From DASSTJ01 sp035707965 (GTDB taxonomy: Bacteria; Actinomycetota; Actinomycetes; Actinomycetales; Angustibacteraceae), in assembly GCA_035707965.1 (NCBI GenBank), contig DASSTJ010000052.1, forward strand, positions 1-44,053: a stretch of 44,053 nt of DNA. The letters run 5' to 3'. The notes below the pieces were generated by a model that worked only from the letters and a program-made list of their open reading frames with translations, ran no database searches and was not told the DNA's origin. The translations under genes and the position numbers were made by a program. Below, piece by piece: positions 16,620 to 24,486 of the stretch (position 1 is the stretch's first letter; the number at the start of each line of letters is the position of its first letter).

Positions 16620-17375
16620 TCACGACGTCAGGTCCAGTCCGAGTCGCTGCCTGAGCTCGTCAGCGCCGCGCTCGGTCACGCGGATCTCTCGTGGGCGGGA
16701 CGTTCGTTCGATCCAGCGCTGCTCCAGCATGTGGTCGCAGAGCGCGGCGCCCACCGTGCCTGCGAGGTGGTGCCGCCGCTCGGTCCAGTCCAGGCACTCT
16801 CGGACGACGGGGCGCCGGGTCCGCTGCACCGTCGGCACCTCGATGCCGAGGTCGGTCAGCCACTCCATGCCTGGCTCGGTCAGCGACAGGCCGACCTGAC
16901 GATCGACCAGGCCCTTGCGGCACAGGGCGTCCAGCAACGCGACGCCGAGGCGGCCGGCGAGGTGGTCGTAGCACGTGCGCGCCCTCGCCAGCGCGCGAGA
17001 GGCGGAGACGGCTCGTAGCGAGCCCGAGGTCAGCGTCCCGGCCCCGGCACGGCCGGCGAGGTCCTCGACCAGGCCGGCCGCCCCGGGCCCGGACAGGCGC
17101 AGGTAACGGTGCCGTCCCTGGCGCTCCTCGGCCAGCAGCCCGCCGTCCACCAGGAGCCCCAGGTGCACGGTCGCGGTCGACGGCGCCACGCCGGCCGCTC
17201 GGGCCAGCTCTCCAGCCGTCCACGCCCGGCCGTCGAGCAGCGCGAGGCACATGGTCGCGCGCGTCTCGTCTGCCAGCAGGCGCGCGAGACCGGCACGTAC
17301 TCGTGCATCTGACGCCGTCGCGCCTGGGACGTTCGAGGTCCGCGTCTGCGCCATGGTCCTCATCGTGCCGCTCAT
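16620..17375 (-). CDS. ArsR-like winged-helix transcriptional regulator
   Basis: 251 residues. The N-terminal ArsR/HTH_20-type winged helix (about 22-95) shows ETRATMCLALLDGRAWTAGELARAAGVAPSTATVHLGLLVDGGLL and a basic wing, ERQGRHRYLRL. A C-terminal region of about 150 residues with several His and Cys residues (ECLDWTERRHHLAG, LCDHMLEQRW) may bind a metal or ligand; this domain pattern occurs in other actinobacterial regulators without known signals. The ATG at 17375 has a TACGTT -10-like element eight bases upstream, so the mRNA may be leaderless; ATGs at 17363 and 17354 are alternatives. The sulfurtransferase gene follows by 37 bases, so sulfur stress is a possible signal (inference). Confidence 0.85.
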   Translation of the reverse strand: MSGTMRTMAQTRTSNVPGATASDARVRAGLARLLADETRATMCLALLDGRAWTAGELARAAGVAPSTATVHLGLLVDGGLLAEERQGRHRYLRLSGPGAAGLVEDLAGRAGAGTLTSGSLRAVSASRALARARTCYDHLAGRLGVALLDALCRKGLVDRQVGLSLTEPGMEWLTDLGIEVPTVQRTRRPVVRECLDWTERRHHLAGTVGAALCDHMLEQRWIERTSRPREIRVTERGADELRQRLGLDLTS

Positions 17376-17383
17376 ACCGGGAG

Positions 17384-17389
17384 AACGTA
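17384..17389 (-). promoter_or_regulatory. -10-like element for the ArsR-like gene
   Basis: On the - strand TACGTT (TAnnnT) lies eight bases before the ATG at 17375. This fits a leaderless transcript, as for several other genes in the window. No -35 box is clear. Confidence 0.45.
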
Positions 17390-17489
17390 GGCGCGGGACG
17401 TTTCGTGAGCCGACGAAGCGTGTCGTCGCGGTGGCAGGGCGTCCCGGAGCGCGGGAAGACGAACCGCTCCCAGCGCCGTGCCGGGGTCG

Positions 17490-17508
17490 TTCTCAGGCTG
17501 TTCCCAGG
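17490..17508 (+). promoter_or_regulatory. Direct repeat TTCTCAGG / TTCCCAGG with 11-base period
   Basis: TTCTCAGG (17490-17497) and TTCCCAGG (17501-17508) are direct repeats one helical turn apart, 87 bases before the small membrane-protein gene. This layout is typical of OmpR/PhoB-type response-regulator sites. The rest of the 219-base gap (17376-17594) shows only the ArsR-gene promoter element. Confidence 0.4.
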
Positions 17509-17594
17509 TTCGGCGTCCACGGTAGGGCGCGGAACACCGACACCGACGCGACGACCCGGCGACCTCAGGCTGCTGGGTTGCGAAGGGAGCTCAC

Positions 17595-17879
17595 GTGGAC
17601 CACGAGCCAGCACGCTGGAGCCGTACGGCGCGACCGCTGCACGCGTCACCGCTCGGCGAACCAGGGGCCGACGTGAGGGCGGCACGTCCACCTCAGCAGC
17701 TGCACCTCGCGTCGCAGGGGTACCCGGTGCGGATCCGCCGCGCGATCGTGGCCGGTGGCCTGGCGCTCGCCCTCGCCGTGGGTGGTGCGCTGGCGGCGTC
17801 GCTGAGCAGCGGCAGCATGGCTCCGACGTCCGGCCAGAACGACGCGGTGGTGACGCAGCGAGTCGACACCGGCAGCTGA
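17595..17879 (+). CDS. Small single-span membrane or exported protein
   Basis: 94 residues, no recognised family. About 45 polar residues are followed by a basic stretch (VRIRR), one hydrophobic segment (AIVAGGLALALAVGGALAASL) and a short polar tail of about 25 residues. This fits an inner-membrane protein with the tail outside. Support for a real gene is the strong AAGGGAG site five bases before the GTG at 17595, the membrane segment, and the possible response-regulator repeat upstream. It is bounded by the ArsR-like gene (divergent) and rsbQ (downstream). The codon usage is GC-rich as in neighbouring genes, but a chance frame cannot be ruled out. Confidence 0.55.
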   Translation: MDHEPARWSRTARPLHASPLGEPGADVRAARPPQQLHLASQGYPVRIRRAIVAGGLALALAVGGALAASLSSGSMAPTSGQNDAVVTQRVDTGS

Positions 17880-17918
17880 GTGGCCCGCGCACGAGCCTCG
17901 TTCGCCCTGCCGCGCTGA

Positions 17919-17924
17919 TAGCCT
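17919..17924 (+). promoter_or_regulatory. -10 element TAGCCT of rsbQ, leaderless
   Basis: TAGCCT lies seven bases before the GTG at 17932. No ribosome site fits between them, so the rsbQ-rsbP mRNA probably starts at or next to the start codon. Confidence 0.6.
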
Positions 17925-17931
17925 CGACCGG

Positions 17932-18750
17932 GTGGAGGTGGCGGCCCGGTTCAACATCACTGTCACGGGCAACGCCTCAGGACAGCCCATGCTGTTCGCG
18001 CACGGCTTCGGCTGCGACCAGAACATGTGGCGCGAGGTCGCGCCCGCGTTCGCTGACGAGTACCGCATCGTGCTGTTCGACCACGTCGGTGCCGGCGGGT
18101 CCGACCTCACTGCCTACGACGAGGAGCGCTACGGCTCCCTCCGCGGATACGCGGACGACGTGCTGCTGATCTGCCGCGAGCTCGATCTGCAGGACGTCGT
18201 GCTCGTCGGTCACTCGGTGTCGGCGATGGTGGGCGTCCTGGCCGCCGTACAGGAGCCTGAGCGCTTCTCTCGTCTCGTCCTCGTCGGACCTTCTCCGCGG
18301 TACGTGGACGACGGCGAGTACCGAGGCGGCTTCTCCCGCGAGGACATCGACGAGCTGCTGGACTCCTTGGACAGCAACTACCTCGGCTGGTCCAGGCTCA
18401 TGGCGCCGGTGATCATGGGCAACCCCGAGAGGCCGGAGCTGGGTGCCGAGCTGTCGGCCAGCTTCTGCCGGACCGACCCCGAGATCGCCAGACGGTTCGC
18501 GCGCGTCACCTTCTTGTCGGACAACCGGTCGGACCTCGCACGCGTGCCGGTGCCGTCCCTCGTTCTGCAGTGCTCTCAGGACGTCATCGCGCCGGTGGCG
18601 GTCGGGAGGTACGTGGCGGACACCATGCCGGACGCGACGCTGGTGATGCTCGACGCCACGGGCCACTGCCCCAACCTGTCCGCTCCCCGACAGACGATCG
18701 AGGCCATCGCGCGCTTCCTGCCGGAGAGCCGGGGCCTGCGGGCCTCGTGA
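17932..18750 (+). CDS. rsbQ: RsbQ-like alpha/beta hydrolase, energy-stress signalling
   Basis: 272 residues of the RsbQ subgroup. In Bacillus subtilis RsbQ is a hydrolase that activates the phosphatase RsbP under energy stress. The catalytic triad is visible at Ser95 (GHSVSA), Asp217 (CSQDVIAP) and His245 (ATGHCPNLSAP), almost the same positions as in B. subtilis RsbQ. The oxyanion loop AHGFGCDQNMWR is also conserved. The same fold serves strigolactone/karrikin receptors in plants, so it may bind a small hydrophobic ligand. The GTG at 17932 is seven bases after TAGCCT. Its stop overlaps the rsbP start (GTGA), which shows coupled translation. Confidence 0.93.
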   Translation: MEVAARFNITVTGNASGQPMLFAHGFGCDQNMWREVAPAFADEYRIVLFDHVGAGGSDLTAYDEERYGSLRGYADDVLLICRELDLQDVVLVGHSVSAMVGVLAAVQEPERFSRLVLVGPSPRYVDDGEYRGGFSREDIDELLDSLDSNYLGWSRLMAPVIMGNPERPELGAELSASFCRTDPEIARRFARVTFLSDNRSDLARVPVPSLVLQCSQDVIAPVAVGRYVADTMPDATLVMLDATGHCPNLSAPRQTIEAIARFLPESRGLRAS

Positions 18751-19922
18751 CGGGGCGAGTCGTGGCTCCTGACGACGCGTCGCCCGCGGACGTTCCCGCT
18801 GACGAGCTCTATGACGCCGCACCGTGCGGCTACCTGTCGATGGCGCCCAGCGGCACGATCGTGCGTGCCAACCGCACCTTGCTGCAGATGACTGGCTACA
18901 CCACGGACGAGCTGGTCGGACGCCGCACCTTCGCCGAGCTGCTGACCGTCGGCGGGCGGCTGTACCACGAGACGCACTTCTCGCCGATGCTGCACCTGCA
19001 GGGCCACGTCCGGGAGATCGCGCTCGAGCTCCTCCGTCGCGACGGCCGTCGACTGCCGGTACTGGTCAACGCCCAGCTGGTGCGTGACGAGCGGGGGACG
19101 CCCCTCGTCGTGCGCGCGGCCGTGCTCGACGCCAGTGAACGGCGCGCCTACGAGCAGGAGCTCATGGCTGCTCGACGCCGTGCGGAGGAGTCGGAGGCAC
19201 GAGCGCGTGACCTGGTCCGCACCCTGCAGCAGGTGCTGGTCCCTCCGGCGCCGCCCACGGTGCCGGCGCTGGACGTCGCGGGTGTCTACCGTCCGGCGCG
19301 TCACGGGGACGAGGTGGGCGGCGACTTCTACGACGTGTTCCAGACCGCTCCCGGCACGTGGTTCGTCGTCCTCGGTGACGTCTGCGGCAAAGGCATCCCC
19401 GCCGCGGTCGTGACGGCCCTTCTCCGGTATGCCATCCGCGACGCGGCGGTCAGCCAGCCCACCCTGCCGAGGCTTCTCGACCACGTGAACCAGGCGATGC
19501 TCCGGCAGGGCGCCGACCGCTCGGCGACGGTCGTGGTGTTGCGGCTCGACCGGGTCGACGACGCCTGGCAGGTCACGTCGTGCTCGGCGGGTCATCCGTT
19601 GCCCTTGCTCGTTCCCGCCGCTGGCGGCGACCGACAGGTGGGCCTGCCCGGGACCTTGCTCGGCATCTTGCCGGAGACCCGGTTGCACGCCGTCGAGCTC
19701 CGGCTCGCACCGGGCGACCTGGTGGTGCTCTACACCGACGGTGTGACCGAGGGACGCCGGGGACGCGAGTTCTACGACGTCGACCGGCTCCGCCGGAACG
19801 TGGCGGCACCCGCGGCCGACGCCCAGCAGGTCGCTCAGCGTCTCGTCGACGACGCGGTCGCCTTCCAGGGTGACACCACCCGTGACGACATGGCGGTCGT
19901 CGCCCTCCGGGTCACGGACTGA
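18747..19922 (+). CDS. rsbP: RsbP-like PAS-domain PP2C phosphatase
   Basis: 391 residues. An N-terminal PAS domain (about 20-130) begins YDAAPCGYLSMAPSGTIVRANRTLLQMTGYTTDEL. A coiled linker (YEQELMAARRRAEESEARARDLVRTLQQ, about 140-165) leads to a SpoIIE/PP2C phosphatase domain with metal motifs GDEVGGDFYDVF, GDVCGKGIPAA, SAGHPLPLL, LYTDGVTEGR and DDMAVVAL. In Bacillus RsbP dephosphorylates an anti-anti-sigma factor (RsbV) and so frees sigma-B. The GTG at 18747 overlaps the rsbQ stop by four bases. No RsbV, RsbW or sigma-factor gene is in the window, so the target is encoded elsewhere or differs. Confidence 0.93.
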   Translation: MTGRVVAPDDASPADVPADELYDAAPCGYLSMAPSGTIVRANRTLLQMTGYTTDELVGRRTFAELLTVGGRLYHETHFSPMLHLQGHVREIALELLRRDGRRLPVLVNAQLVRDERGTPLVVRAAVLDASERRAYEQELMAARRRAEESEARARDLVRTLQQVLVPPAPPTVPALDVAGVYRPARHGDEVGGDFYDVFQTAPGTWFVVLGDVCGKGIPAAVVTALLRYAIRDAAVSQPTLPRLLDHVNQAMLRQGADRSATVVVLRLDRVDDAWQVTSCSAGHPLPLLVPAAGGDRQVGLPGTLLGILPETRLHAVELRLAPGDLVVLYTDGVTEGRRGREFYDVDRLRRNVAAPAADAQQVAQRLVDDAVAFQGDTTRDDMAVVALRVTD

Positions 19923-19943
19923 GCCGCCGTTCGAGCGTTCGCG

Positions 19944-21740
19944 TCACCACGGTCTGCCGGCGAAGCAGGTGTCCAGGACCCGCTGGCCGTAGACGGCGTA
20001 CTGCAGCGCGAGGAACTTCGCCTCCTGGCCGGGCTGGGTGGTGATCGAGCGGAAGGCCTCCAGGAGCGCCGGAGATCGGGCAGCCCCCGTGCAGTCCGTG
20101 AAGGCCACCCGCGACTGCCCGTTGCCGTACATCACGGCCGTGTACCGGGTCGGCTGAAGCCACCACGGACGAAGGAACGTGGCGGTCGCGGTCTCCGCCA
20201 GGGCGGGGCTCAGGCCGAGCATGGACTCCAGCGTGTAGCCCTGGTGCGCCGGGTCCTGCGGCACCGTCCGCTGGGACGGCAGGTCGGAGTACGCCCAGTA
20301 GCCGGTCGCCTCCTGGAACAGGTACCGACTGGCACCGGTCACGCCGTCCACGACCTCGTCCAGGCGGGGGATCGACCACCCTGTCGCCTGACGCACCTCC
20401 TTCAGCCAGGCCGCGGCCCCGAACGACACGTTCGGTACGCACTTGCCGGTGTCGTAGGCGGACGTCGAGTACGACACGCACAGGCCCCCCGGCACGCTCC
20501 AGGTGGGGGTGGCCAGCAGCGAGTCCACCGCCCCCCGCAGGTCGGCGTCGGTGACGAGGCCCTGCTCCCAGGCACCCAGCAGGGCGGGGCCGGCGTGATC
20601 CGCCGTGCTGACGGTGTACGTCGTCGTGGCCGGGTTGATGGTCCTGTCCCCGAACGCGTCCCACGCGGACGACAGGCCCCAGCCGCCGTCGGCGTTGCGC
20701 AGGTCGAGCAGCCGGCGCACCAGCGGTGCGATCGCCGGGTCGGTCCACCCGTCCCGATGGGCACGCATGACGATCTCGAAGCCGGTCGTGGCGCTGTCGT
20801 GCATGACGTCGGCGGCGGCCAGGGCAGTGGCGTACTGGTGCTCGGTCACCTCACGCCACGACTTCTCGGCCGCTGCTGCGCTCAGTGCCGCGCCGTCCTC
20901 GACGGGCCGGCTGACGGCGGTCCCGGTCAGCGTCGTCGTGCCGTAGGTCACCTGCGGCACGATCTGGATGGTCGCGGTCGCCTTGGCGCTGACAGCGCAC
21001 GAGTACGTGGCGGACCCGTGGGCGTCGGCGCGGAGGTAGATCGAGCTCGGGCAGCCGGTGGCGCCGGTCACGCCGGGAAGGAGCCGGAGCGTGCTGCCAG
21101 GAGCAGCTGTCGTGCCGACGGCGAACCTCACCGTGGGCCGCGTGCCACGCCGGATCGTCGTGGGCACCATGGTGGCCACCCCGACCGAGGTGACCGGCTG
21201 CGTTCCGGCCAGGGTGCCGCTGACCTCACCGCTGGCGTACAGGGTTGCTCTTGCCAGCAGCTGGGACCCGCCGGGGGTGCCGGCCTGGTAGGTGCAGACG
21301 GTGCGCGCGGTCCCGGCGGTCACCCGCGACGTACCCCCGCACACGAGACCCGGCATGACCATGCTCACGCTGGTGTCGGTCGGCACCGCCGAGATCGTCG
21401 CGGTGACCGTCGTGGACCGCCCGGACGGGACGGTCGCCGGTGCGCTGATCGTGATGCGGGCGGAGCCGACGGAGCCGGTGGGCTCAGGCGGTGAGGCGAG
21501 GACCGTGGGGGCGCCGACGGGTTCCGGCGCGTGCACGGTCGCCTGCGCACTGGTCGGCAGCACGAGCGCCGTCGCCGCGACGGCTGCGACGGCGGCCATG
21601 ATCCCGTGGGTCCGTCGGCCTCCGCGGGTGCGCGTGGGGACGGCGAACGGGTCGGTCAGCAGCCGGTCCGACCGCGCCACGCTCGCGGACGTGGTCTGGT
21701 GCGCTTCGTCCACGACCACCACATCGGCACGAGAGCGCAC
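19944..21740 (-). CDS. Secreted protein: beta-rich region plus alpha-toroid (squalene-cyclase-like) domain
   Basis: 598 residues, function unknown. A long N-terminal region with a basic run (RTRGGRRTHG) precedes a hydrophobic stretch (IMAAVAAVAATALVLPTSAQA), which reads as a signal peptide with cleavage near residue 68. Next comes a Thr/Ser/Val-rich, probably beta-sandwich region (about 90-280), then a helical region (about 290-598) with QW-like motifs such as LRNADGGWGLSSAWDAFGD and ATGYWAYSDLPSQ, typical of prenyltransferase/terpenoid-cyclase toroids. I see no DxDD or other catalytic acid motif, so it is more likely a binding scaffold than a cyclase. The GTG at 21740 has TAGCCT six bases upstream; ATG 21599, at the signal peptide, is an alternative. 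Confidence 0.75.
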   Translation of the reverse strand: MRSRADVVVVDEAHQTTSASVARSDRLLTDPFAVPTRTRGGRRTHGIMAAVAAVAATALVLPTSAQATVHAPEPVGAPTVLASPPEPTGSVGSARITISAPATVPSGRSTTVTATISAVPTDTSVSMVMPGLVCGGTSRVTAGTARTVCTYQAGTPGGSQLLARATLYASGEVSGTLAGTQPVTSVGVATMVPTTIRRGTRPTVRFAVGTTAAPGSTLRLLPGVTGATGCPSSIYLRADAHGSATYSCAVSAKATATIQIVPQVTYGTTTLTGTAVSRPVEDGAALSAAAAEKSWREVTEHQYATALAAADVMHDSATTGFEIVMRAHRDGWTDPAIAPLVRRLLDLRNADGGWGLSSAWDAFGDRTINPATTTYTVSTADHAGPALLGAWEQGLVTDADLRGAVDSLLATPTWSVPGGLCVSYSTSAYDTGKCVPNVSFGAAAWLKEVRQATGWSIPRLDEVVDGVTGASRYLFQEATGYWAYSDLPSQRTVPQDPAHQGYTLESMLGLSPALAETATATFLRPWWLQPTRYTAVMYGNGQSRVAFTDCTGAARSPALLEAFRSITTQPGQEAKFLALQYAVYGQRVLDTCFAGRPW

Positions 21741-21746
21741 CGGCTG

Positions 21747-21752
21747 AGGCTA
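21747..21752 (-). promoter_or_regulatory. -10 element TAGCCT of the secreted toroid protein gene
   Basis: On the - strand TAGCCT lies six bases before the GTG at 21740, the same hexamer as before rsbQ. This argues for a separate leaderless transcript, not read-through from the ATPase gene 77 bases upstream. Confidence 0.55.
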
Positions 21753-21817
21753 GGACCTCGCCAGCGCGACCCCGGCAGGTGGGTCAGGTCTTGCCAACGA
21801 AGCGACCCTGGTCCCCC

Positions 21818-23014
21818 TCAGTCGCGGCCCTCTCCGAGCCCGTCCACGACGTTCGCTGCCAGCTCGAGCGCGGCGTCGCGGGTCGCCGGCTCGAGGCGGC
21901 CCAGGGTGATCTCGGCCCCCTCGGCCAGGTGGGTGTCGTACGGGATCTGCGTGACGACCCGGCACCGGCTCTCGAAGTGCTTGCGCAGCTCCTTCACGTC
22001 GAGCTGGCTCGCCGACGGGGTGGCCGTGTTGAGCGCCACCACGGCGCTGCGCACGAGGTGACCGTACCCCCGGGCCTCCAGCCAGGTCAGCGTCTCGGAC
22101 GCCAGCCGCGCCTCGTCCACGCTCGCGCCCGACACGAGGACGAGCTCGTCGGCGAGGTCGAGCGTGCCTCGCATCACCGAGTGGACCATGCCCGTGCCGC
22201 AGTCGGTCAGCACGATGGAGTAGTGGCGTGCGACGACGCCCGCGACCGTCCGGTAGTCCTCCTCGCCGAAGGCCTCAGCGGTCGCGGGGTCGGTGTCGGA
22301 CGCGAGGATGTCGAGCCGGCTGGCGTCGCGCGTCACCAGCTCGGACATGGCCGCGAACGTCTCGATCTGGTCGGCCTGCTGCACGACGTGCCGCACGGTG
22401 TGCGGCGTGCGTCCCGGCACCCGCTCCGCGAGCGTTCCACGGTCGGGGTTGGCATCGACCGCGATGACGCGGTCGTCACGCAACGTCGCCATCGTCATGC
22501 CCAGCAGCGTGGTCACCGTGGTCTTGCCGGTCCCGCCCTTGCGCGTCAGCACGGGCACGAACCGCGCCGGCCCGCGCAGGCGGCGGGCCACGCGAGCCTC
22601 CAGTCCGCGCCGCTGCAGCACCTCGTTCGACTCGCCCGGGCGGATGCTGCCGCCGCTGGCACGGAACACCGCACGGCGCCAGCCCTTCTCAGGGGAGGGT
22701 GCAGGGCGGCGCAGCAGCCGGTCCGCGGTCAGCGACTCGGCGGTCTCCGGGGGCGGGCCGGCGTGCTTGGCCCGCTCGCGGGCCCGCGCCGAGCGACGGG
22801 TGAGCGTGGGCTCTGCCGGCGTCCGCAGGTCGATGACGTGGGGACGCTCGCCGGGGTCCGCCTCCTCGGACGTCGGCCCCGACCCGGGTGACTGACGGGG
22901 CCGACTGCTGTCCGGGGCCACCGGCGTGACGGTGAGCCCGTCGTCCGCGGCGGTCGTGGGACGCTGCGGCGACGAGCTGTCCGCGTCGTCCGCAGTTGTC
23001 TCGGGGTGGGTCAC
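21818..23014 (-). CDS. MinD/ParA-like ATPase with long disordered N-terminus
   Basis: 398 residues. About 110 disordered, Pro/Ser/Asp-rich residues are followed by a basic link (FRASGGSIRPGESNEVLQRRGLEARVARRLRG) and a SIMIBI ATPase domain with deviant Walker A KGGTGKTT (159-166), a switch region VIAVDANPDRGTL and DCGTGMVHSVMRG. This layout resembles the MinD-like ATPases near type VII (ESX) secretion loci of actinobacteria, such as EspI, but no ESX component is in the window. Members of the family position or regulate membrane machines. The GTG at 23014 has GGGAGG seven bases upstream. The secreted toroid gene lies directly downstream on the same strand. Confidence 0.88.
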   Translation of the reverse strand: MTHPETTADDADSSSPQRPTTAADDGLTVTPVAPDSSRPRQSPGSGPTSEEADPGERPHVIDLRTPAEPTLTRRSARARERAKHAGPPPETAESLTADRLLRRPAPSPEKGWRRAVFRASGGSIRPGESNEVLQRRGLEARVARRLRGPARFVPVLTRKGGTGKTTVTTLLGMTMATLRDDRVIAVDANPDRGTLAERVPGRTPHTVRHVVQQADQIETFAAMSELVTRDASRLDILASDTDPATAEAFGEEDYRTVAGVVARHYSIVLTDCGTGMVHSVMRGTLDLADELVLVSGASVDEARLASETLTWLEARGYGHLVRSAVVALNTATPSASQLDVKELRKHFESRCRVVTQIPYDTHLAEGAEITLGRLEPATRDAALELAANVVDGLGEGRD

Positions 23015-23090
23015 CGTGCGCCTCCCTGGTTGTGATCACGGCCAGCGTGCCAGTGGTCGGCCACCGGCGCTCGCGGACGCCCTCGGCGAC

Positions 23091-24431
23091 TCAGGCCAGT
23101 GCCGACGCCGGCTCGGGCGCCGTCACGCCGTTGGCGGATGCCGGGATGACGCGCTCCACGCGGTGCAGCAGCACCACCATGACGCCGCAGCCGAGCAGCA
23201 GCATGCCGACGAAGACCACCGGCATCTTCCAGCCCAGCAGGTGGCCGGCGGCGATCGGGCCCACGATGGCAGCGACCTGGAAGACCGCCGAGTTCACGGC
23301 GTTGTAGCGGCCACGCAGGTGGTCGGGCGCGAGGTCGTTGGTCACGGCCGCCCCGACGGGTGACAGCAGCGTCTCGCCCAGTCCGAACACACCGAGGCTC
23401 ACGACGAGAAGCACGGAGGCGACCGCCGTACCCGGGACGAGCCCGGTCACGCCCATGAGCGTCCAGGCGACCGCCCAGATCCCGCTCATCAGCATGAGCG
23501 CGCGCGTGCGGCTGCGTCCTTCGATGCGCTGCAGCACCACCAGCTGCAGCAGCACGATCACGGCCGTGTTGGCCGCGAACGCGAACCCGATCACGCGCGT
23601 GGACGCGTCCGCGACCGTGCGCGCGTACGCCGTCCAGCCCGCCTCCATCTGTGCGTACCCCACGAAGGCGGAGAAGAACGTGATGACGAGCACGCTGCGG
23701 AAGACCCGGTCCTGCAGCACGGCCAGGTAGCCCGCCGCCGGCACCGCGCCGGCCGGGGCGTCGTCGTCCGCGGGTGCAGAGGTCGGGTGCGCGGCGTGCG
23801 TCGTCGCGTTGCCGACGTGCCGCAGCGGCAGGGCCAGGACGGCGATGGGCACGAGGAACGACGCGGCGTCCGCGAGGTAGACGGCGCTGAACGACCACGG
23901 GTGCCGCGTGGTCACCACCAGACCCGCGACGAGCCCACCCAGCCCGATGCCGGCGTTGAGCAGAGTGAAGTTCACCCCGAAGTAGCGCTGCCGGATCGCC
24001 GACGGGACGACGGCCGCGACCAGCGACTGGGACGCCGGCCAGAAAGCGGCCTGGCCCACGCCGATGAAGGCGAAGGCGAGCGCCGCCTCGGAGGCCGTGT
24101 GCACACCGGCGAGCAGGGCGCTGCCCACCAGCTGCGCGACCAGCGCGACCAGCTGCACCCGACGCGGCCCGAGGCGGTCGATGATCGACCCCACCGGCCC
24201 GAGCAGCAGCAGGGCCACCATCGCGGGCACGGCGATGACGGTGCCCACGGTGCCGAGCGGGATGTGCCGCACGTCGTGCAGGTAGACCACCGCGAAGGGC
24301 AGCACGAGCCCCGTGCCCAGCGCGTCCACCGCGACCGTGGACAGCAGGAGGCGCCCGTCGCGCGACAGGTCGTGCCAGAAATCGGCAAGGCGCGGCCGGG
24401 GTGAAGCAGCGGGGGTGGACACGTCGCCCAT
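23091..24431 (-). CDS. MFS transporter, probable drug exporter
   Basis: 446 residues with about 12 hydrophobic segments. A motif-A-like loop (GSIIDRLGPRRVQL) follows the second segment, and a charged loop of about 35 residues (NATTHAAHPTSAPADDD) lies in the middle. GVNFTLLNAGIGLGGLVAG is typical of MFS efflux proteins of the DHA1 type. The substrate is unknown. The ATG at 24431 faces away from the HAD-LarE gene, and the 55-base gap must carry both promoters. Confidence 0.9.
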   Translation of the reverse strand: MGDVSTPAASPRPRLADFWHDLSRDGRLLLSTVAVDALGTGLVLPFAVVYLHDVRHIPLGTVGTVIAVPAMVALLLLGPVGSIIDRLGPRRVQLVALVAQLVGSALLAGVHTASEAALAFAFIGVGQAAFWPASQSLVAAVVPSAIRQRYFGVNFTLLNAGIGLGGLVAGLVVTTRHPWSFSAVYLADAASFLVPIAVLALPLRHVGNATTHAAHPTSAPADDDAPAGAVPAAGYLAVLQDRVFRSVLVITFFSAFVGYAQMEAGWTAYARTVADASTRVIGFAFAANTAVIVLLQLVVLQRIEGRSRTRALMLMSGIWAVAWTLMGVTGLVPGTAVASVLLVVSLGVFGLGETLLSPVGAAVTNDLAPDHLRGRYNAVNSAVFQVAAIVGPIAAGHLLGWKMPVVFVGMLLLGCGVMVVLLHRVERVIPASANGVTAPEPASALA

Positions 24432-24474
24432 GGTCGCAAGAGCAACCGACAGAACCCAAACGGATATCGGGGCT

Positions 24475-24480
24475 TACCCT
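24475..24480 (+). promoter_or_regulatory. -10 element TACCCT of the HAD-LarE gene, leaderless
   Basis: TACCCT lies six bases before the GTG at 24487. The GCGGAG between them is too close to serve as a ribosome site, so a leaderless mRNA is likely. Confidence 0.55.
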
Positions 24481-24486
24481 GCGGAG

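Noticed and set aside
19944..21740. Active terpene cyclase
   Set aside because: It is exported and no DxDD or comparable acidic catalytic motif is visible, so only the fold class is claimed.
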